Below the pieces are notes generated by a model. It was not told where the DNA came from, did not search any database, and saw nothing but the letters and a program-made list of their open reading frames with translations. The position numbers and the translations under genes were made by a program. A DNA stretch of 64,000 nt from Tamilnaduibacter salinus (GTDB lineage: Bacteria > Pseudomonadota > Gammaproteobacteria > Pseudomonadales > Oleiphilaceae), in assembly GCF_003096655.1 (NCBI RefSeq), contig NZ_QEKQ01000007.1, positions 124,001 through 188,000 on the forward strand, in the 5' to 3' direction. Positions 46,612 through 58,445 of this stretch are shown here, piece by piece (within the stretch, counting starts at the first letter, position 1; each line of letters opens with the position of its first letter).

Positions 46612-47367
46612 ATGATCATCTATGGCCACCGCGGCGCCAAGGGCGAAGCCCCCGAAAACAGCCTGCCTGGCTTCCGGCACGCCTATGGCAATGGCCTCCG
46701 GCACTTCGAAATGGATGTGATGCTATCGGGAAACGGCGAGCCCGTTGTGCACCACGACCTGACAACAGATCGAACAACCGGCCAGGAAGGCCGCATCAGC
46801 GACCGAACGGCCGATGAGCTTGCGGGCATGGATGTCCGCCAGGGAACCCTTACGTGGCCGGAACACTGCGGCATTCCCCGCCTCACCGACGTATTGGACG
46901 CCTGCCCCGATTTCCAGCACCTACAGCTGGAAGTCAAGTCCGATCAACGCAGCCGGATGAACGTGCTCTGCAACCGTCTGGCGGAACTCATACAGCGTCG
47001 TCAGTGGCACAGTCGCGTGGCCATCACGTCGTCGGACACCTGGGTTCTGCGGGAGATCAAAAGGCGGGGTCAGTACATTCAGACCGGACTGGTCTGGGAC
47101 CGTCGCTTCCCGACGCCACTCAAGGCGGCTCGAAAACTCGACTGTCAGTACCTCTGCCTGAACACCAAACTCGCCTCAGCATCTGTCGTGGAAGCCGCGC
47201 ACCAGAGTCGGCTGCACGTCTCGGTCTGGACTGAAAACCGGATTCAACAGATGCTTGAGCTGGAACGCCACGGCGTTGACAGCATCATTACGGATTACCC
47301 CACCAGCGCCCACATGTACTTTGAGAACCGGCGGCGCCGTGTTCTTGAGCCAGCGCTGAGCGACTGA
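46612..47367 (+). CDS. Glycerophosphodiester phosphodiesterase (cytoplasmic type)
   Basis: This 251-residue TIM-barrel enzyme hydrolyses deacylated phospholipids to glycerol-3-phosphate and an alcohol. YGHRGAKGEAPENSLPGF (4-21) gives the catalytic His, Arg and Glu; HFEMDVMLSGNGEPVVHHD gives the Glu-Asp metal pair and the second His. SVWTENRIQQMLELERHGVD and IITDYPT are near the C-terminus. No signal peptide. It follows DAHP synthase by 23 bp in the same direction. Confidence 0.92.
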   Translation: MIIYGHRGAKGEAPENSLPGFRHAYGNGLRHFEMDVMLSGNGEPVVHHDLTTDRTTGQEGRISDRTADELAGMDVRQGTLTWPEHCGIPRLTDVLDACPDFQHLQLEVKSDQRSRMNVLCNRLAELIQRRQWHSRVAITSSDTWVLREIKRRGQYIQTGLVWDRRFPTPLKAARKLDCQYLCLNTKLASASVVEAAHQSRLHVSVWTENRIQQMLELERHGVDSIITDYPTSAHMYFENRRRRVLEPALSD

Positions 47368-47409
47368 TGTCGACTGAGAGGCCGGCCCCAGGGCCGACCA
47401 AGACGCATC

Positions 47410-47432
47410 GTCAGTCAGTGAACAAACCAGAC
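47410..47432 (-). repeat. Dispersed repeat, single diverged arm (GDPD-sthA gap)
   Basis: GTCAGTCAGTGAACAAACCA and three further bases match the right arm at 5770-5792 at 20 of 23 positions. No clear partner arm is visible in the 130-bp gap; a small CGGCCC/GGGCCG stem lies just before it. Confidence 0.6.
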
Positions 47433-47497
47433 GGAGCACTGAATCCGGTGAGGCGCGGCCCCGCGACACACACGAAGACCGCAAAGCCATGCCCCCT

Positions 47498-48889
47498 TCA
47501 GAATATCCGGTTCAGGCCGTTCAGGGCGGCGACCCGGTAAGCTTCCGCCATCGTGGGGTAGTTGAAGGTGGTGTTCACGAAATAGTTCAGTGTATTGGCC
47601 GAACCTTCCTGATTCATAATGGCCTGGCCGATGTGAACGATTTCTGCAGCCTGGTCACCGAAGCAGTGAATGCCAAGAAGCTCCCGGGTTTCCCGGTGGA
47701 AGAGAATCTTGAGCATGCCGACCGCTTCGCCGGTAATCTGCGCACGGGCCAGGTCCTTGAAGAACGCCTGCCCCACTTCATACGGCACCTTCGCCTCGGT
47801 CAGTTCGCGTTCATTCTTACCGACGGAACTGATCTCAGGAATGGTGTAGATCCCGGTTGGCACGTCCTCCACAAAGCGGAAGTGCTCATCGCCGGTCACG
47901 TCTGAAGAGGCCGAGCGCCCCTGGTCATAGGACGCACTGGCCAGGCCCGGGAAGCCAATCACATCACCCACGGCATACACGCTCGGTACTTCCGTCCGAT
48001 AATGCTCGTCGGTCGCCAACTGACCTCGACCATTGGGCTCCAGTCCGATGTTCTCCAATCCCAGCTTCTCGGTGTTGCCGGCCCGACCATTACACCACAG
48101 AAAAGCGTCAGATCGGATCTTCTTGCCAGACTCCATGTTCAGGATAACGCCATGATCGTCGCCTTCCACCGACTCATACTTCTCGTTGTGACGAACCAGC
48201 ACGCCATTGTTCCGAAGGTGGTAACTCAACGCATCCGATATCTCGTCATCCAGGAACGACAGCAACCGGCTGCCCGGATTAACGAGATCAACCTTGACAC
48301 CCAGCCCGGCAAAGATCGAGGCGTATTCACAGCCGATCACGCCCGCGCCATAGATCGTCAGCGTCCGCGGTGTATGGGACAGCTTGAGGATAGTGTCACT
48401 GTTGTAGATCCGATGATGGCGGAAGTTCACATCCGGCGGCGAGTATGGCCGTGACCCGGTCGCAATGACGATATTGCGGGCGTGGATCACCTCGTCCGAA
48501 CGGCCGCCTTTGATGGCCAGCCGGTTGGCATCGATGAACGAAGCCTGACCGCTGAACACGTCAACCCGGTTGCGGGCGTAGAACTGAGTGCGTAGTTTGA
48601 CCTGTTTACCGATCACCTTTTCAGCATTCTGGAGCACCCGAGGGAAGGAAAACCAACGCGGATCGCCAATCTCACGGAACATCTGATTGGTGTTGAACGT
48701 GATGATCTGTTTCACCGAATGGCGCAGAGCCTTAGACGGAATCGTGGCCCAGTGGGTGCAGTTACCGCCCACCATGGCCTTGTCATCGATGATCGCGGTG
48801 CGTTTCCCATGTTTGGTGGCGTTCATCGCCGCCCCTTCGCCGGATGGGCCAGCCCCGATCACGACCACATCATAGTGATGTTCCGCCAT
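47498..48889 (-). CDS. sthA: Soluble pyridine nucleotide transhydrogenase
   Basis: This 463-residue cytoplasmic flavoprotein moves hydride between NADPH and NAD+. The FAD motif [20 protein letters not shown] is near residues 6-25, the SthA-type [18 protein letters not shown] (single cysteine in place of the usual redox pair) follows, and [21 protein letters not shown] binds NAD(P). ATG 48889 with GGGAG upstream gives the family length. It lies next to the nqr operon as in Pseudomonas. Confidence 0.95.
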   Translation of the reverse strand: MAEHHYDVVVIGAGPSGEGAAMNATKHGKRTAIIDDKAMVGGNCTHWATIPSKALRHSVKQIITFNTNQMFREIGDPRWFSFPRVLQNAEKVIGKQVKLRTQFYARNRVDVFSGQASFIDANRLAIKGGRSDEVIHARNIVIATGSRPYSPPDVNFRHHRIYNSDTILKLSHTPRTLTIYGAGVIGCEYASIFAGLGVKVDLVNPGSRLLSFLDDEISDALSYHLRNNGVLVRHNEKYESVEGDDHGVILNMESGKKIRSDAFLWCNGRAGNTEKLGLENIGLEPNGRGQLATDEHYRTEVPSVYAVGDVIGFPGLASASYDQGRSASSDVTGDEHFRFVEDVPTGIYTIPEISSVGKNERELTEAKVPYEVGQAFFKDLARAQITGEAVGMLKILFHRETRELLGIHCFGDQAAEIVHIGQAIMNQEGSANTLNYFVNTTFNYPTMAEAYRVAALNGLNRIF

Positions 48890-48975
48890 ACTCCCAGCTA
48901 CTCCTTTCCATTCATTTCGCCAGTCAATTCGATTCCTCCGGCCCACCTCAGGATGGCTCTGCGCCACTGTCGCGC

Positions 48976-49113
48976 CTGGTTGATTCGCTGACTGACGGCG
49001 TGACTCTGACGGTCCTGGGCAAGTCGTCAGTCCGCAGGCGGGCCTACTCCCCTCAAGGGCTGACAACGTCGCTCCGGCGCCGCGCCCTTCAGGGGCTCAG
49101 TCAGTCAGCGAAT
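48976..49113. repeat. Dispersed inverted repeat, long copy (sthA-nqrM gap)
   Basis: Left arm CTGGTTGATTCGCTGACTGA (48976-48995) and right arm GTCAGTCAGCGAAT (49100-49113) flank about 100 bp. Inside are GACGGTCCTGGGCAAGTCGT, shared with the copies at 5.7 and 23.6 kb, and a nested pair CCCCTCAAGGGC / GCCCTTCAGGGG. It fills most of the gap and ends 8 bp before the nqrM stop, so it is in the 3' end of the nqr transcript. Confidence 0.8.
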
Positions 49114-49120
49114 TCATCCA

Positions 49121-49357
49121 CTAGTCCTGCTTGGTGGCATCGTACGCCAACGGTTCATCGTCCGCGCCTCCATGCCCGGCGTTCTCTTTTTCACACTTCT
49201 TCTGGTCGCCGCCACAGACATCACAGGCAGTGTCCATTCCGAGCGCGCTCATACCACCGCATGAGCCACTGATAGGCTTGCGCCCCATGATGACGCCGAT
49301 TGACATGCCCAGAAGCAGGAACGCCACCAGCCCCAGTGCGAGAAGAAAGGTACTCAT
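49121..49357 (-). CDS. nqrM: Na+-NQR maturation protein NqrM
   Basis: This 78-residue protein has one N-terminal membrane helix (about 3-24), GRKPISGSCGG and the cysteine cluster DTACDVCGGDQKKCEKE (four cysteines at about 33, 45, 48 and 55). NqrM is required to place the iron centre between NqrD and NqrE. It is the last gene of the nqr unit, directly after apbE, as in Vibrio and Pseudomonas. The C-terminal tail (about 58-78) is longer than usual. Confidence 0.92.
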   Translation of the reverse strand: MSTFLLALGLVAFLLLGMSIGVIMGRKPISGSCGGMSALGMDTACDVCGGDQKKCEKENAGHGGADDEPLAYDATKQD

Positions 49358-49367
49358 ACGCCCCTCC

Positions 49368-50402
49368 TTATTGAATCAGGTAAGACGAGAACTCCGGCGT
49401 GTACCGCACGCGAAACGACTCCCCGTCTCTGTAGACAAAGTATGCGGGCAGATCCCGCTCGACTGCAAACGCGTAACCGCGCTCCTCCCCCATGACGCTG
49501 AGCGCTGTCGCCAGTGCATCCGCCGTCATCGCCTTCTCTCGGATCACCGATACGGAGGCCAGGCTATGCTCAATCGGTCGACCGGTTTGCGGATCGACGG
49601 TGTGCGAGTATCGCTGACCATCCACCTCATAGTAGTTCCTGTAGTCCCCCGAAGTGGCAATCGCCCCTTTTTCCATCGCCACAACCTGCTGGATAGAACG
49701 CGCTGAGGAGATGGGCTGTTCAACTGCCAGCTTCCAGGCGTCTCCCGACGGTTTCCGCCCCTGAACCCGGATTTCACCGCCAATCTCGACCAGATAGGCG
49801 GCAATGCCTTTTTCCCGAAGGATTCGGCTTACCTCATCGACCGCATAGCCCTTCGCGATGGCCGAGAGATCGACATACTGCTCCCCCTGCGACTTAAGGG
49901 CCGGAGGCTTCTCGCGCAGCGCCAGCTTTTCATACCCTGTCTCTGACAATGTGGCAGACAAGGTCCGGGGGTCGGGAATCGTCTCCGGGCGCCCTTTCGG
50001 GCCGAATCCCCACAGATTCACCACTGGGCCAATCGTGACGTCGAATGCTCCGTCGGTCATGCGTCCAATGCGCAGGCTCTCTTCCAGCACCTCATGAAAC
50101 CCATCCGACACGGGAAACCAGTCCCCGCTCCCGGACTGGCGGTTGAACCGCGAGAGCTCGGAATCATCCCGCCATGTCGACATGGCAGCGTCAACGTCTT
50201 CCAGAACCCGGTTGATATCATCACGCAGATCATCCGGCGTGCTCGACTCGCCGGTCAATACGACCTTGATGTGATAGCTGGTACCGAAGATGGGACCACT
50301 GATTTCGTGAACAACACGGGAAGGGCCAAACGAACAACCCGCCAGGGCGATGATGCCAACAAGCACCATCACGCTGGCGGGCCAAGTGAACCTCGCTGTC
50401 AT
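49368..50402 (-). CDS. apbE: FAD:protein FMN transferase ApbE
   Basis: This 344-residue lipoprotein has a lipobox (LAGC, about 20-23) and acts in the periplasm to attach FMN from FAD to threonines of NqrB and NqrC. GPIFGTSYHIKV, AMSTWRDDSELSRFN, the SAIAKGYAVDEVSRIL stretch and YSHTVDPQTGRPIEHSLASV are family marks. It lies 9 bp after nqrF, next to its substrates' genes. Confidence 0.95.
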   Translation of the reverse strand: MTARFTWPASVMVLVGIIALAGCSFGPSRVVHEISGPIFGTSYHIKVVLTGESSTPDDLRDDINRVLEDVDAAMSTWRDDSELSRFNRQSGSGDWFPVSDGFHEVLEESLRIGRMTDGAFDVTIGPVVNLWGFGPKGRPETIPDPRTLSATLSETGYEKLALREKPPALKSQGEQYVDLSAIAKGYAVDEVSRILREKGIAAYLVEIGGEIRVQGRKPSGDAWKLAVEQPISSARSIQQVVAMEKGAIATSGDYRNYYEVDGQRYSHTVDPQTGRPIEHSLASVSVIREKAMTADALATALSVMGEERGYAFAVERDLPAYFVYRDGESFRVRYTPEFSSYLIQ

Positions 50403-50411
50403 GGACCGGCC

Positions 50412-51638
50412 TTATCCACCAAAGTCGTCCAGCATAATGTTCTCATCCTCAACGCCCAGATCCTTGAGCATTGTGATGCACGAGGCGTTCATGATGGGCG
50501 GCCCACACATGTAGTACTCACAGTCCTCGGGAGCGGGGTGATCCTTGAGGTACATGTCGTACAGCACGTTGTGAATAAAGCCTGTCGGGCCTTCCCAGTT
50601 GTCGTCCGGGAGCGGATCGGACAACGCCACATGCCATTCAAAGTTGTCGTTTTCTTCCTGGAGCTGGTTGAAGTCCTCTTCGTAGAACATCTCCCGAACG
50701 CTGCGGGCCCCGTACCAGAAGCTGATCTTGCGATCAGAGTTGAGGCGCTTGAGCTGGTCAAAGATGTGAGCCCGCATCGGCGCCATGCCGGCACCACCGC
50801 CGATAAAGACCATTTCGGCATCGGTTTTCTTCGCAAAGAACTCACCGAACGGCCCCATCACGGTGACTTTGTCCCCCGGCTTCAGGTTGAACGCGTAGGA
50901 AGACATCTGCCCCGGCGGGTGGTCCGTTCCGGGTGGCGGCATCGCAATCCGGATATTGAACTTCAGAACCCCTTTCTCTTCCGGATAGTTGGCCATGGAA
51001 TAGGCCCGGATGATCGGCTCTTTCACTACTGACTTAAAGCGCCAGAGATCGTGCTTGTCCCAGTCTTCGTGGAACTCTTCCTCTATGTCGAAGTCCTTGA
51101 AATCCACTTCGTAGGGCGGTGCCTCAAGCTGCACATAGCCACCGGCACGGAAGTCGACTTCCTCACCTTCGGGCAGCTCCAGCACCAGCTCTTTGATGAA
51201 GGTGGCGACGTTGTGGTTCGAGCGCACGGTGCACTCCCACTTCTTCACGCCGAAGAACTCCTCCGGCACCTCGATCTTCATGTCCTGCTTGACGGGAACC
51301 TGACAGGACAGACGCCAGCCTTCACGCTCCTCACGGGGTGTGAAGTGGGTCTTCTCAGTTGGCAGCATCGCGCCACCGCCTTCAAACACCTTGCACTTGC
51401 ACTGGGCGCAGGTGCCGCCACCACCGCAGGCGGAAGACAGGTAAATGCCACTGTTTGCCAGGGTGCCGAGCAGCTTACCGCCCGACTCCGCCGTCAGGGA
51501 GTGATCCGGGTCATCATTGATTTCAATCTGAACGGCCCCGGTGCTCACCAGTTTGGATCGTGCCGCCAGAATGACCGCCACCAGCGACAGCACGATGACG
51601 GTAAACATGACCACACCAAGAATGATTTCTGTACTCAT
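50412..51638 (-). CDS. nqrF: Na+-NQR subunit F (NADH dehydrogenase, 2Fe-2S, FAD)
   Basis: This 408-residue subunit takes electrons from NADH. It has an N-terminal membrane helix, a plant-type 2Fe-2S domain ([18 protein letters not shown], about 70-87, with the fourth Cys in LSCQVPV), an FAD domain ([12 protein letters not shown], about 210) and a C-terminal NAD domain ([17 protein letters not shown]). The extreme C-terminus MLDDFGG is typical. Confidence 0.96.
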   Translation of the reverse strand: MSTEIILGVVMFTVIVLSLVAVILAARSKLVSTGAVQIEINDDPDHSLTAESGGKLLGTLANSGIYLSSACGGGGTCAQCKCKVFEGGGAMLPTEKTHFTPREEREGWRLSCQVPVKQDMKIEVPEEFFGVKKWECTVRSNHNVATFIKELVLELPEGEEVDFRAGGYVQLEAPPYEVDFKDFDIEEEFHEDWDKHDLWRFKSVVKEPIIRAYSMANYPEEKGVLKFNIRIAMPPPGTDHPPGQMSSYAFNLKPGDKVTVMGPFGEFFAKKTDAEMVFIGGGAGMAPMRAHIFDQLKRLNSDRKISFWYGARSVREMFYEEDFNQLQEENDNFEWHVALSDPLPDDNWEGPTGFIHNVLYDMYLKDHPAPEDCEYYMCGPPIMNASCITMLKDLGVEDENIMLDDFGG

Positions 51639-51670
51639 GGTCTCGTCCTATGGTTATTCAACCGGATGGC

Positions 51671-52279
51671 TTACAGCGAAATGCCGGAAAAGGACATGAA
51701 GCCCAGCGACATCAGACCGACCGTGATAAAGGTGATGCCCAGACCACGCAGGCCTTCTGGCACATCACTGTACTTGAGCTTTTCACGGATGCCGGCCAGT
51801 GCGGCAATCGCCAGAGCCCAGCCCAGGCCGGCGCCAAAGCCGTATACCAGACTTTCCCCGAAGGTGTAGTCTCGCTCCACCATGAACAGTGATGCGCCCA
51901 GAATGGCGCAGTTCACCGTAATCAGGGGCAGGAAGACGCCCAGCGCGGCATAGAGCGTGGGTATGTACTTGTCCAGCACCATCTCAAGGATCTGAACCAT
52001 CGCGGCGATCACGCCGATGTAGGTCAGCAGGCCCAGGAAGCTGAGGTTGACGTTGGGCAGACCCGCCCAGGACAGGGCCCCCTCACGGAGCACGTTGTTG
52101 TAGATCAGGTTGTTGACCGGCACCGTCAGCGTCAGCACGACGACAACGGCAACACCCAGGCCGATCGCCGCCTCCACCTTTTTGGAGATGGCCAGAAAGG
52201 TACACATCCCCAGAAAGAAGGCCAGCGCCATGTTCTCAACAAAGACGGCCTTAATAATCAGACTGATATAATGTTCCAT
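51671..52279 (-). CDS. nqrE: Na+-NQR subunit E
   Basis: This 202-residue membrane subunit has six helices and, with NqrD, holds an iron centre through cysteines ([12 protein letters not shown] contains one). Its ATG overlaps the nqrD stop (ATGA), so translation is coupled. Confidence 0.95.
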   Translation of the reverse strand: MEHYISLIIKAVFVENMALAFFLGMCTFLAISKKVEAAIGLGVAVVVVLTLTVPVNNLIYNNVLREGALSWAGLPNVNLSFLGLLTYIGVIAAMVQILEMVLDKYIPTLYAALGVFLPLITVNCAILGASLFMVERDYTFGESLVYGFGAGLGWALAIAALAGIREKLKYSDVPEGLRGLGITFITVGLMSLGFMSFSGISL

Positions 52280-52944
52280 CAGAAGGCCTCCTTAACGGTC
52301 TGCCGGGACATCCGGTACTCCGGCTCTTCCACCTGCTCCGGCTTCCAGGCACGCAGTGCCCAGATACCAAGCCCGATAATGAAGAACGCGCTCGGCGGCA
52401 GCAGCATCAGACCGTTGGTGGCATACCAGCCACCATCGCTGACCGACGGCAGAATCGTGTACCCCATCAGCGTGCCGGCACCCAGCAGTTCCCGGAAGAA
52501 CGCCACAAAGACCAGCAGGACCGAGTAGCCCAAACCATTGCCGACACCGTCCATGAAGCTCAGGAACGGCGGGTTCTGCATGGCGAACCCTTCCGCCCGA
52601 CCCATAATGATGCAGTTGGTGATGATCAGCCCCACGAAGACCGACAGCTGTTTACTGATTTCGTAGGCATAGGCCTTGAGGATCTGATCCACCACGATGA
52701 CGAGCGAGGCGATAATGGTCATCTGAACGATGATCCGGATGCTCCCTGGAATCTGAGTCCGAACAAGCGACACGGCCAGATTGGAGAAGGAGCACACGGC
52801 AATCACCGAGGCACACATCACCAGCGTAACGCTCATGCTGCTGGTGACCGCCAGCGCTGAACAGATCCCAAGGATCTGGAGCGCGATCGGGTTATTGTCA
52901 AATATCGGTTCAAAGAGAACCTGTTTGGCTGATTTTTCGGCCAC
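52279..52944 (-). CDS. nqrD: Na+-NQR subunit D
   Basis: This 221-residue membrane subunit is homologous to NqrE, with six helices and cysteines in [18 protein letters not shown] that bind the shared iron centre. The start is GTG with GGAGG 8 bases upstream, two bases after the nqrC stop. Confidence 0.95.
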   Translation of the reverse strand: MAEKSAKQVLFEPIFDNNPIALQILGICSALAVTSSMSVTLVMCASVIAVCSFSNLAVSLVRTQIPGSIRIIVQMTIIASLVIVVDQILKAYAYEISKQLSVFVGLIITNCIIMGRAEGFAMQNPPFLSFMDGVGNGLGYSVLLVFVAFFRELLGAGTLMGYTILPSVSDGGWYATNGLMLLPPSAFFIIGLGIWALRAWKPEQVEEPEYRMSRQTVKEAF

Positions 52945-52946
52945 TG

Positions 52947-53750
52947 TCAGACCTCCCCGCTACGAAGCTGTTTCAGATAAGGCGCGAAGCCGCGATCCCC
53001 CATCCAGAAATTCACCATGTTCTGGACGCCTCGACTGGTGAGCGTCGCGCCAGACAACGCATCCACCTTATGCTGCTTGTCTTTGGCGTCGGCGCCGACA
53101 CCGCCTTTGATCAGGCGAATCTGCGGCTCGGTCGAGTCCTCTTCATAGATCTTTTTACCGATCCAGTTCTGCTTCCACTCCGGGTTGTCGATTTTGCCAC
53201 CCAGACCCGGCGTCTCACCGTGAGAGTAGAAGCCCAGCCCCTCAACGGTATTCGCGTCGCCTTGAAGCGCCATAAACCCGTACATCGTCGACCAGAGGCC
53301 GTAACCGTGGACAGGCAGGACGATCTTCGTCACCTCGTCGCCTTCACGGAGAATGTACACCTTGGCGATGTCCGCCTGGCGCTTGATACCCGCCTTATCC
53401 TCGGACGCCGGAATATTCTCCGAACGCTCGGGGTTGTTCGACGCCTGATACTGATCGTACGCCATGGCATTGGCCAGCCCGAGCGATTCGGGGTCGATAT
53501 ATTCCCCAGTTTCCAGACTCACCAGCTTGACGTCAAAGCGACTGAACAGCTCCTCTATCCGGTCGGAGGAGGCACCCTTTGGCAACATACCGGCAGCCGC
53601 CAGGATATTGGATTTCATATCCAGCAGACGGTTAGTCGCCTGCGCCGGACTGAGGGTGACGGCCGCCGTGGAGACAATCACCGAGCAGACGATGCACAGT
53701 GCCAGCGCGACCATGACGGTTCTGGAGACGGTTTCCTTCTTGTTAGCCAC
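52947..53750 (-). CDS. nqrC: Na+-NQR subunit C (covalent FMN)
   Basis: This 267-residue subunit has one N-terminal membrane helix and a periplasmic FMN domain. The FMN is joined to the last threonine of [10 protein letters not shown] by ApbE. GTG 53750 is chosen for GGAGG 7 bases upstream; it overlaps the end of nqrB by 8 bases. A TTG at 53756 is the only longer option. Confidence 0.95.
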   Translation of the reverse strand: MANKKETVSRTVMVALALCIVCSVIVSTAAVTLSPAQATNRLLDMKSNILAAAGMLPKGASSDRIEELFSRFDVKLVSLETGEYIDPESLGLANAMAYDQYQASNNPERSENIPASEDKAGIKRQADIAKVYILREGDEVTKIVLPVHGYGLWSTMYGFMALQGDANTVEGLGFYSHGETPGLGGKIDNPEWKQNWIGKKIYEEDSTEPQIRLIKGGVGADAKDKQHKVDALSGATLTSRGVQNMVNFWMGDRGFAPYLKQLRSGEV

Positions 53751-54948
53751 GGGCAAGCCTCCGTTTAATGTTGGACTGCATCACGAAGTAGTCGATCAGC
53801 GGTGCAAACAGGTTGGCGAACAGAATCGCCAGCATGATGCCCTCGGGGAAGGCCGGATTGACCACCCGGATCAGCACTGTCATCAGCCCGACGAAAATCC
53901 CGAAGATCCACTTACCGGTACTGGTCATGGAAGCCGATACCGGATCGGTGGCCATGAACATCATGCCAAACGCGAAACCGCCGACCACCAGGTGCCAGTG
54001 GGCCGGCATGGCGAACAACGGATTGGTCTCGGAGCCGACGGCATTGAGCAACAGGGACGTTGCAATCATGCCAATCATGACCCCGCCAACAATACGATAG
54101 GAGGCAATCTTCATCACCAGCAGCGCAATGCCGCCGATCAGAACGGCCAGCGTTGAGGTTTCACCCATGGAGCCCTGGATGGTGCCCATGAAGGCCTGCA
54201 TCCAGCTGATGCTTTCCTGCAACGCCGCCATGCCGTCACTTGCCGCGACACTCAGAGCAGTGGCTCCGCTGAAGCCATCGACGGCGGTCCAGACCGTATC
54301 GCCGGAAATCTGCGCCGGATAGGCGAAGTACAGGAACGCCCGACCGGTCAGTGCCGGGTTCAGGAAGTTCTTGCCGGTGCCACCGAATACTTCCTTGCCG
54401 ATCACCACGCCGAACGTGATGCCCAGCGCCACCTGCCACAACGGGATTGTCGGCGGGCAGATCAGGGCAAAGAGGATGGAGGTGACGAAGAAGCCTTCGT
54501 TGACCTCGTGTTTCCGCACGGTGGCGAACAGCACTTCCCAGAAACCGCCAACGACGAACGTGACGAAATACACGGGTATGAAGTAAGCGGCACCATACAC
54601 AAGGTTGTCCCAGATACTGGACGGATCATTACCCGCCAGCGCAGCGATGAATGCGGTTCTGAGGCCGCCATCGCCCATCATCGCGTCCGGATTGGCCGCA
54701 AGGAAGCTGTTGGCCTGGTAGCCGATGTTCCACATACCGAAGAACATGGCCGGCCACACGCAGAACCAGACCGTGATCATGATCCGTTTCAGATCGATAC
54801 CATCACGTACATGAGCCGTTGTGGACGTCACATGGCCCGGCGTATAGAAAATCGTATCGACGGCTTCATAGAGCGCATACCACCGCTCGAATTTGCCGCC
54901 CTTCTCGAAATGATGCTCGATGCCGTCAAGGAACTGTCGTAATGCCAT
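53743..54948 (-). CDS. nqrB: Na+-NQR subunit B (covalent FMN, Na+ translocation)
   Basis: This 401-residue membrane subunit has about ten helices and carries covalent FMN on the threonine of [10 protein letters not shown] (about 235) plus riboflavin. It is the core of sodium translocation and the quinone site. [20 protein letters not shown] is highly conserved. It starts three bases after the nqrA stop. Confidence 0.96.
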   Translation of the reverse strand: MALRQFLDGIEHHFEKGGKFERWYALYEAVDTIFYTPGHVTSTTAHVRDGIDLKRIMITVWFCVWPAMFFGMWNIGYQANSFLAANPDAMMGDGGLRTAFIAALAGNDPSSIWDNLVYGAAYFIPVYFVTFVVGGFWEVLFATVRKHEVNEGFFVTSILFALICPPTIPLWQVALGITFGVVIGKEVFGGTGKNFLNPALTGRAFLYFAYPAQISGDTVWTAVDGFSGATALSVAASDGMAALQESISWMQAFMGTIQGSMGETSTLAVLIGGIALLVMKIASYRIVGGVMIGMIATSLLLNAVGSETNPLFAMPAHWHLVVGGFAFGMMFMATDPVSASMTSTGKWIFGIFVGLMTVLIRVVNPAFPEGIMLAILFANLFAPLIDYFVMQSNIKRRLARG

Positions 54949-54951
54949 GGT

Positions 54952-56340
<1,389 letters not shown>

Positions 56341-56455
56341 TCAGAGCCCCGCAAACCTGTCTTTCCAGTCCAGAAACGGCGCGGGCATCGGGTCGTTTTC
56401 CCGATCAGTCTCAGGGAAATGAAATCGGCAGCCGGACGCGTCCAAAATCGCGCCA

Positions 56456-56461
56456 ATTATA
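56456..56461 (-). promoter_or_regulatory. -10 box of the nqr operon
   Basis: A perfect TATAAT on the minus strand, with only weak -35 matches (TGGAAA at 17 bases). Start near 56449 gives a leader of about 150 nt before nqrA. The weak -35 suggests an activator. Confidence 0.55.
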
Positions 56462-56551
56462 GAGAGTCGAGCCCGTCATTTCCACCACCCTTCCGTGCCG
56501 GAAACTGGCTGAATGGCCTCCTGAGGCAGCTTGGCACAGATTTCAGACAAT

Positions 56552-56582
56552 AAAAAACCCGGCCCTCGGGAAAGGACCGGGT
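56552..56582 (-). terminator. Intrinsic terminator of gap
   Basis: On the minus strand ACCCGGTCCT pairs with AGGGCCGGGT (one wobble) around a TTCCCG loop and is followed by a T-run. It starts about 35 bases after the gap stop. Confidence 0.88.
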
Positions 56583-56617
56583 CTCGTGTGCCGTCCGGGA
56601 TCACACCGGACCCGCCG

Positions 56618-58090
56618 TTAGCGGACCCGGGCCGGATAGACCGCGTGATTGACGCCAGCCATCTCGTTGACGATCCGGATCACCTGAGCGCTGTAGCCCG
56701 CCTCGTTGTCATACCAGACGTACAGGATGGCACGGTGATCGTCAGCAATGGTTGCCTGGGCATCAACGATGCCCGCGTGCCGGGACCCCACGAAGTCTGA
56801 GGAGACCACTTCCGGGGAGTTGACGAAGTCGATCTGCTTCTGGAGCTCGGAATGCAGCGCCATATCCCGGAGGTAATCATTGACCGCATCCCGATCCACT
56901 GCCTTGTCGAGATTCAGGTTCAGGATTGCCATGGACACGTTCGGGATCGGCACGCGGATGGCGTTGCCAGTCAGCTTGCCTTTGAGTTCCGGCAGTGCCT
57001 TGGCGACCGCCTTGGCCGCCCCCGTCTCGGTGAGCACCATGTTGAGCGGTGCGCCACGCCCCCGACGAGAGCCCTTGTGATAGTTATCGATCAGGTTCTG
57101 GTCGTTGGTGTAGGCATGGACCGTTTCCATGTGCCCGCCGTTGATGCCGAACTCATCATGGATGGCCTTGAGGACCGGCGTGATGGCGTTGGTCGTACAG
57201 GACGCCGCCGACAGAATGCGATCATCCTCAGTGACATCCTGATCGTTGATGCCATAGACGATGTTCTTGATATCGCCCTTACCCGGCGCCGTGAGCAGCA
57301 CGCGACTGACGCCCCTGGACTTGAGGTGCAGCCCAAGACCTTCTTCATCACGCCATTTGCCGGTATTGTCAATCACGATGGCATTGTTGATACCGTACTG
57401 GGTGTAATCCACCTGGTCCGGTCCGTCCGAGTACAGCACCTTGATGAAATTCCCGTTGGCGATCAGCGCGCTGTTTTCATAGTCCACACTGATCGTACCG
57501 TTGAACGGGCCATGAACCGAGTCACGACGCAACAGGCTCGCGCGCTTCTCCAGATCGCTTTCAGCACCGCCATTACGGACCACGATCGCCCGCAGGCGCA
57601 GGTTGTTGCCACCCCCGGCCTTCTCAATCAGGATGCGCGCCAGAAGGCGACCGATCCGGCCGAAGCCATACAGAACGACGTCCTTCGTTTCTTCCTCGGC
57701 CTGCTTGCGGGACTGTTCGGTGTACTGGCCAACCACGCCAGACACTTCGTCACGCAGGAAATCCTCAAGCGAACGCCCGTTGCCCTGCTCGCGGAACCGA
57801 ACGGCCAGCTTGCCGATGTCGATGTGAGCCTGACCCAGCTCAAGACGGTCCAGCGTTTCCAGAATCGGCAGCGTGTCGTGAACAGACAGCTCGTTCTCTT
57901 CCACCTGACGAACGAACCGGTGCGCCCGCAGGATGCCAATCACTGACTGATTGATAATCGCCCGGCCGTAGATGGACGTCACCACATTGTTCTTGCGGTA
58001 CAAACGCCCGATCAGCGGGATCATCGCCTCGGCGGTCGCCTCACGTTCTGTCCACTCGGACAGGCACTCGTTCATCTGTTGCTGACTCAC
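56618..58090 (-). CDS. gap: Glyceraldehyde-3-phosphate dehydrogenase, long form
   Basis: This 490-residue enzyme has about 130 extra N-terminal residues before the NAD-binding start (DVVLYGFGRIGRLLARIL, about 140). The catalytic cysteine is in LSAASCTTNAITPV and the C-terminal VWYDNEAGYSAQVIRIV is canonical. The N-terminal part is helical and acidic and is shared with the long GAPDH found beside nqr and mfd in Pseudomonas, whose extension has no settled role. GTG 58090 follows AGAGG; an upstream ATG at 58156 has no good ribosome site. NAD versus NADP use is not clear from sequence alone. Confidence 0.9.
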   Translation of the reverse strand: MSQQQMNECLSEWTEREATAEAMIPLIGRLYRKNNVVTSIYGRAIINQSVIGILRAHRFVRQVEENELSVHDTLPILETLDRLELGQAHIDIGKLAVRFREQGNGRSLEDFLRDEVSGVVGQYTEQSRKQAEEETKDVVLYGFGRIGRLLARILIEKAGGGNNLRLRAIVVRNGGAESDLEKRASLLRRDSVHGPFNGTISVDYENSALIANGNFIKVLYSDGPDQVDYTQYGINNAIVIDNTGKWRDEEGLGLHLKSRGVSRVLLTAPGKGDIKNIVYGINDQDVTEDDRILSAASCTTNAITPVLKAIHDEFGINGGHMETVHAYTNDQNLIDNYHKGSRRGRGAPLNMVLTETGAAKAVAKALPELKGKLTGNAIRVPIPNVSMAILNLNLDKAVDRDAVNDYLRDMALHSELQKQIDFVNSPEVVSSDFVGSRHAGIVDAQATIADDHRAILYVWYDNEAGYSAQVIRIVNEMAGVNHAVYPARVR

Positions 58091-58382
58091 GTGTAAACCT
58101 CTGTCGTTTGCGCTGATAAAGGCGGCGGCTGGTGTAGCAGAACACGCCACGCCCACTCTGCGGGTTCCGTCTCACCGACCAGCTCAACCGGCGAACGGTT
58201 CGCTAAAAATGGGCGCATATTATCCAGCTTCCTGTACGTTTTATCAATGCGGCCCGAAAACCCCAGAGAAACGCCCTGGCGTAGCGAGAATGGAGGCACC
58301 CGGGGCGCGGAAAGCAAGGCATGCCTGACTGGCAGGACGGGGCGCGCAAGCCCATCGCGCATCGATCTGCCGTCGCAGGGAG

Positions 58383-58411
58383 TTTTTCAGAGGTGCCCCA
58401 GGGGCTAGAAT
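58383..58411 (+). promoter_or_regulatory. Probable promoter of mfd
   Basis: TTTTTC (58383-58388), a 17-base spacer and TAGAAT (58406-58411), placing the start near 58418 and a leader of about 28 nt before ATG 58446. Confidence 0.45.
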
Positions 58412-58445
58412 GGCGTCCTTTTCACCGAGGATGACCCGAATTGCC

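Noticed and set aside
48890-49066. N-terminal extension of SthA by 59 residues
   Set aside because: The extension crosses the dispersed repeat region, resembles no transhydrogenase, and the ATG at 48889 has a proper ribosome site and gives the normal length.
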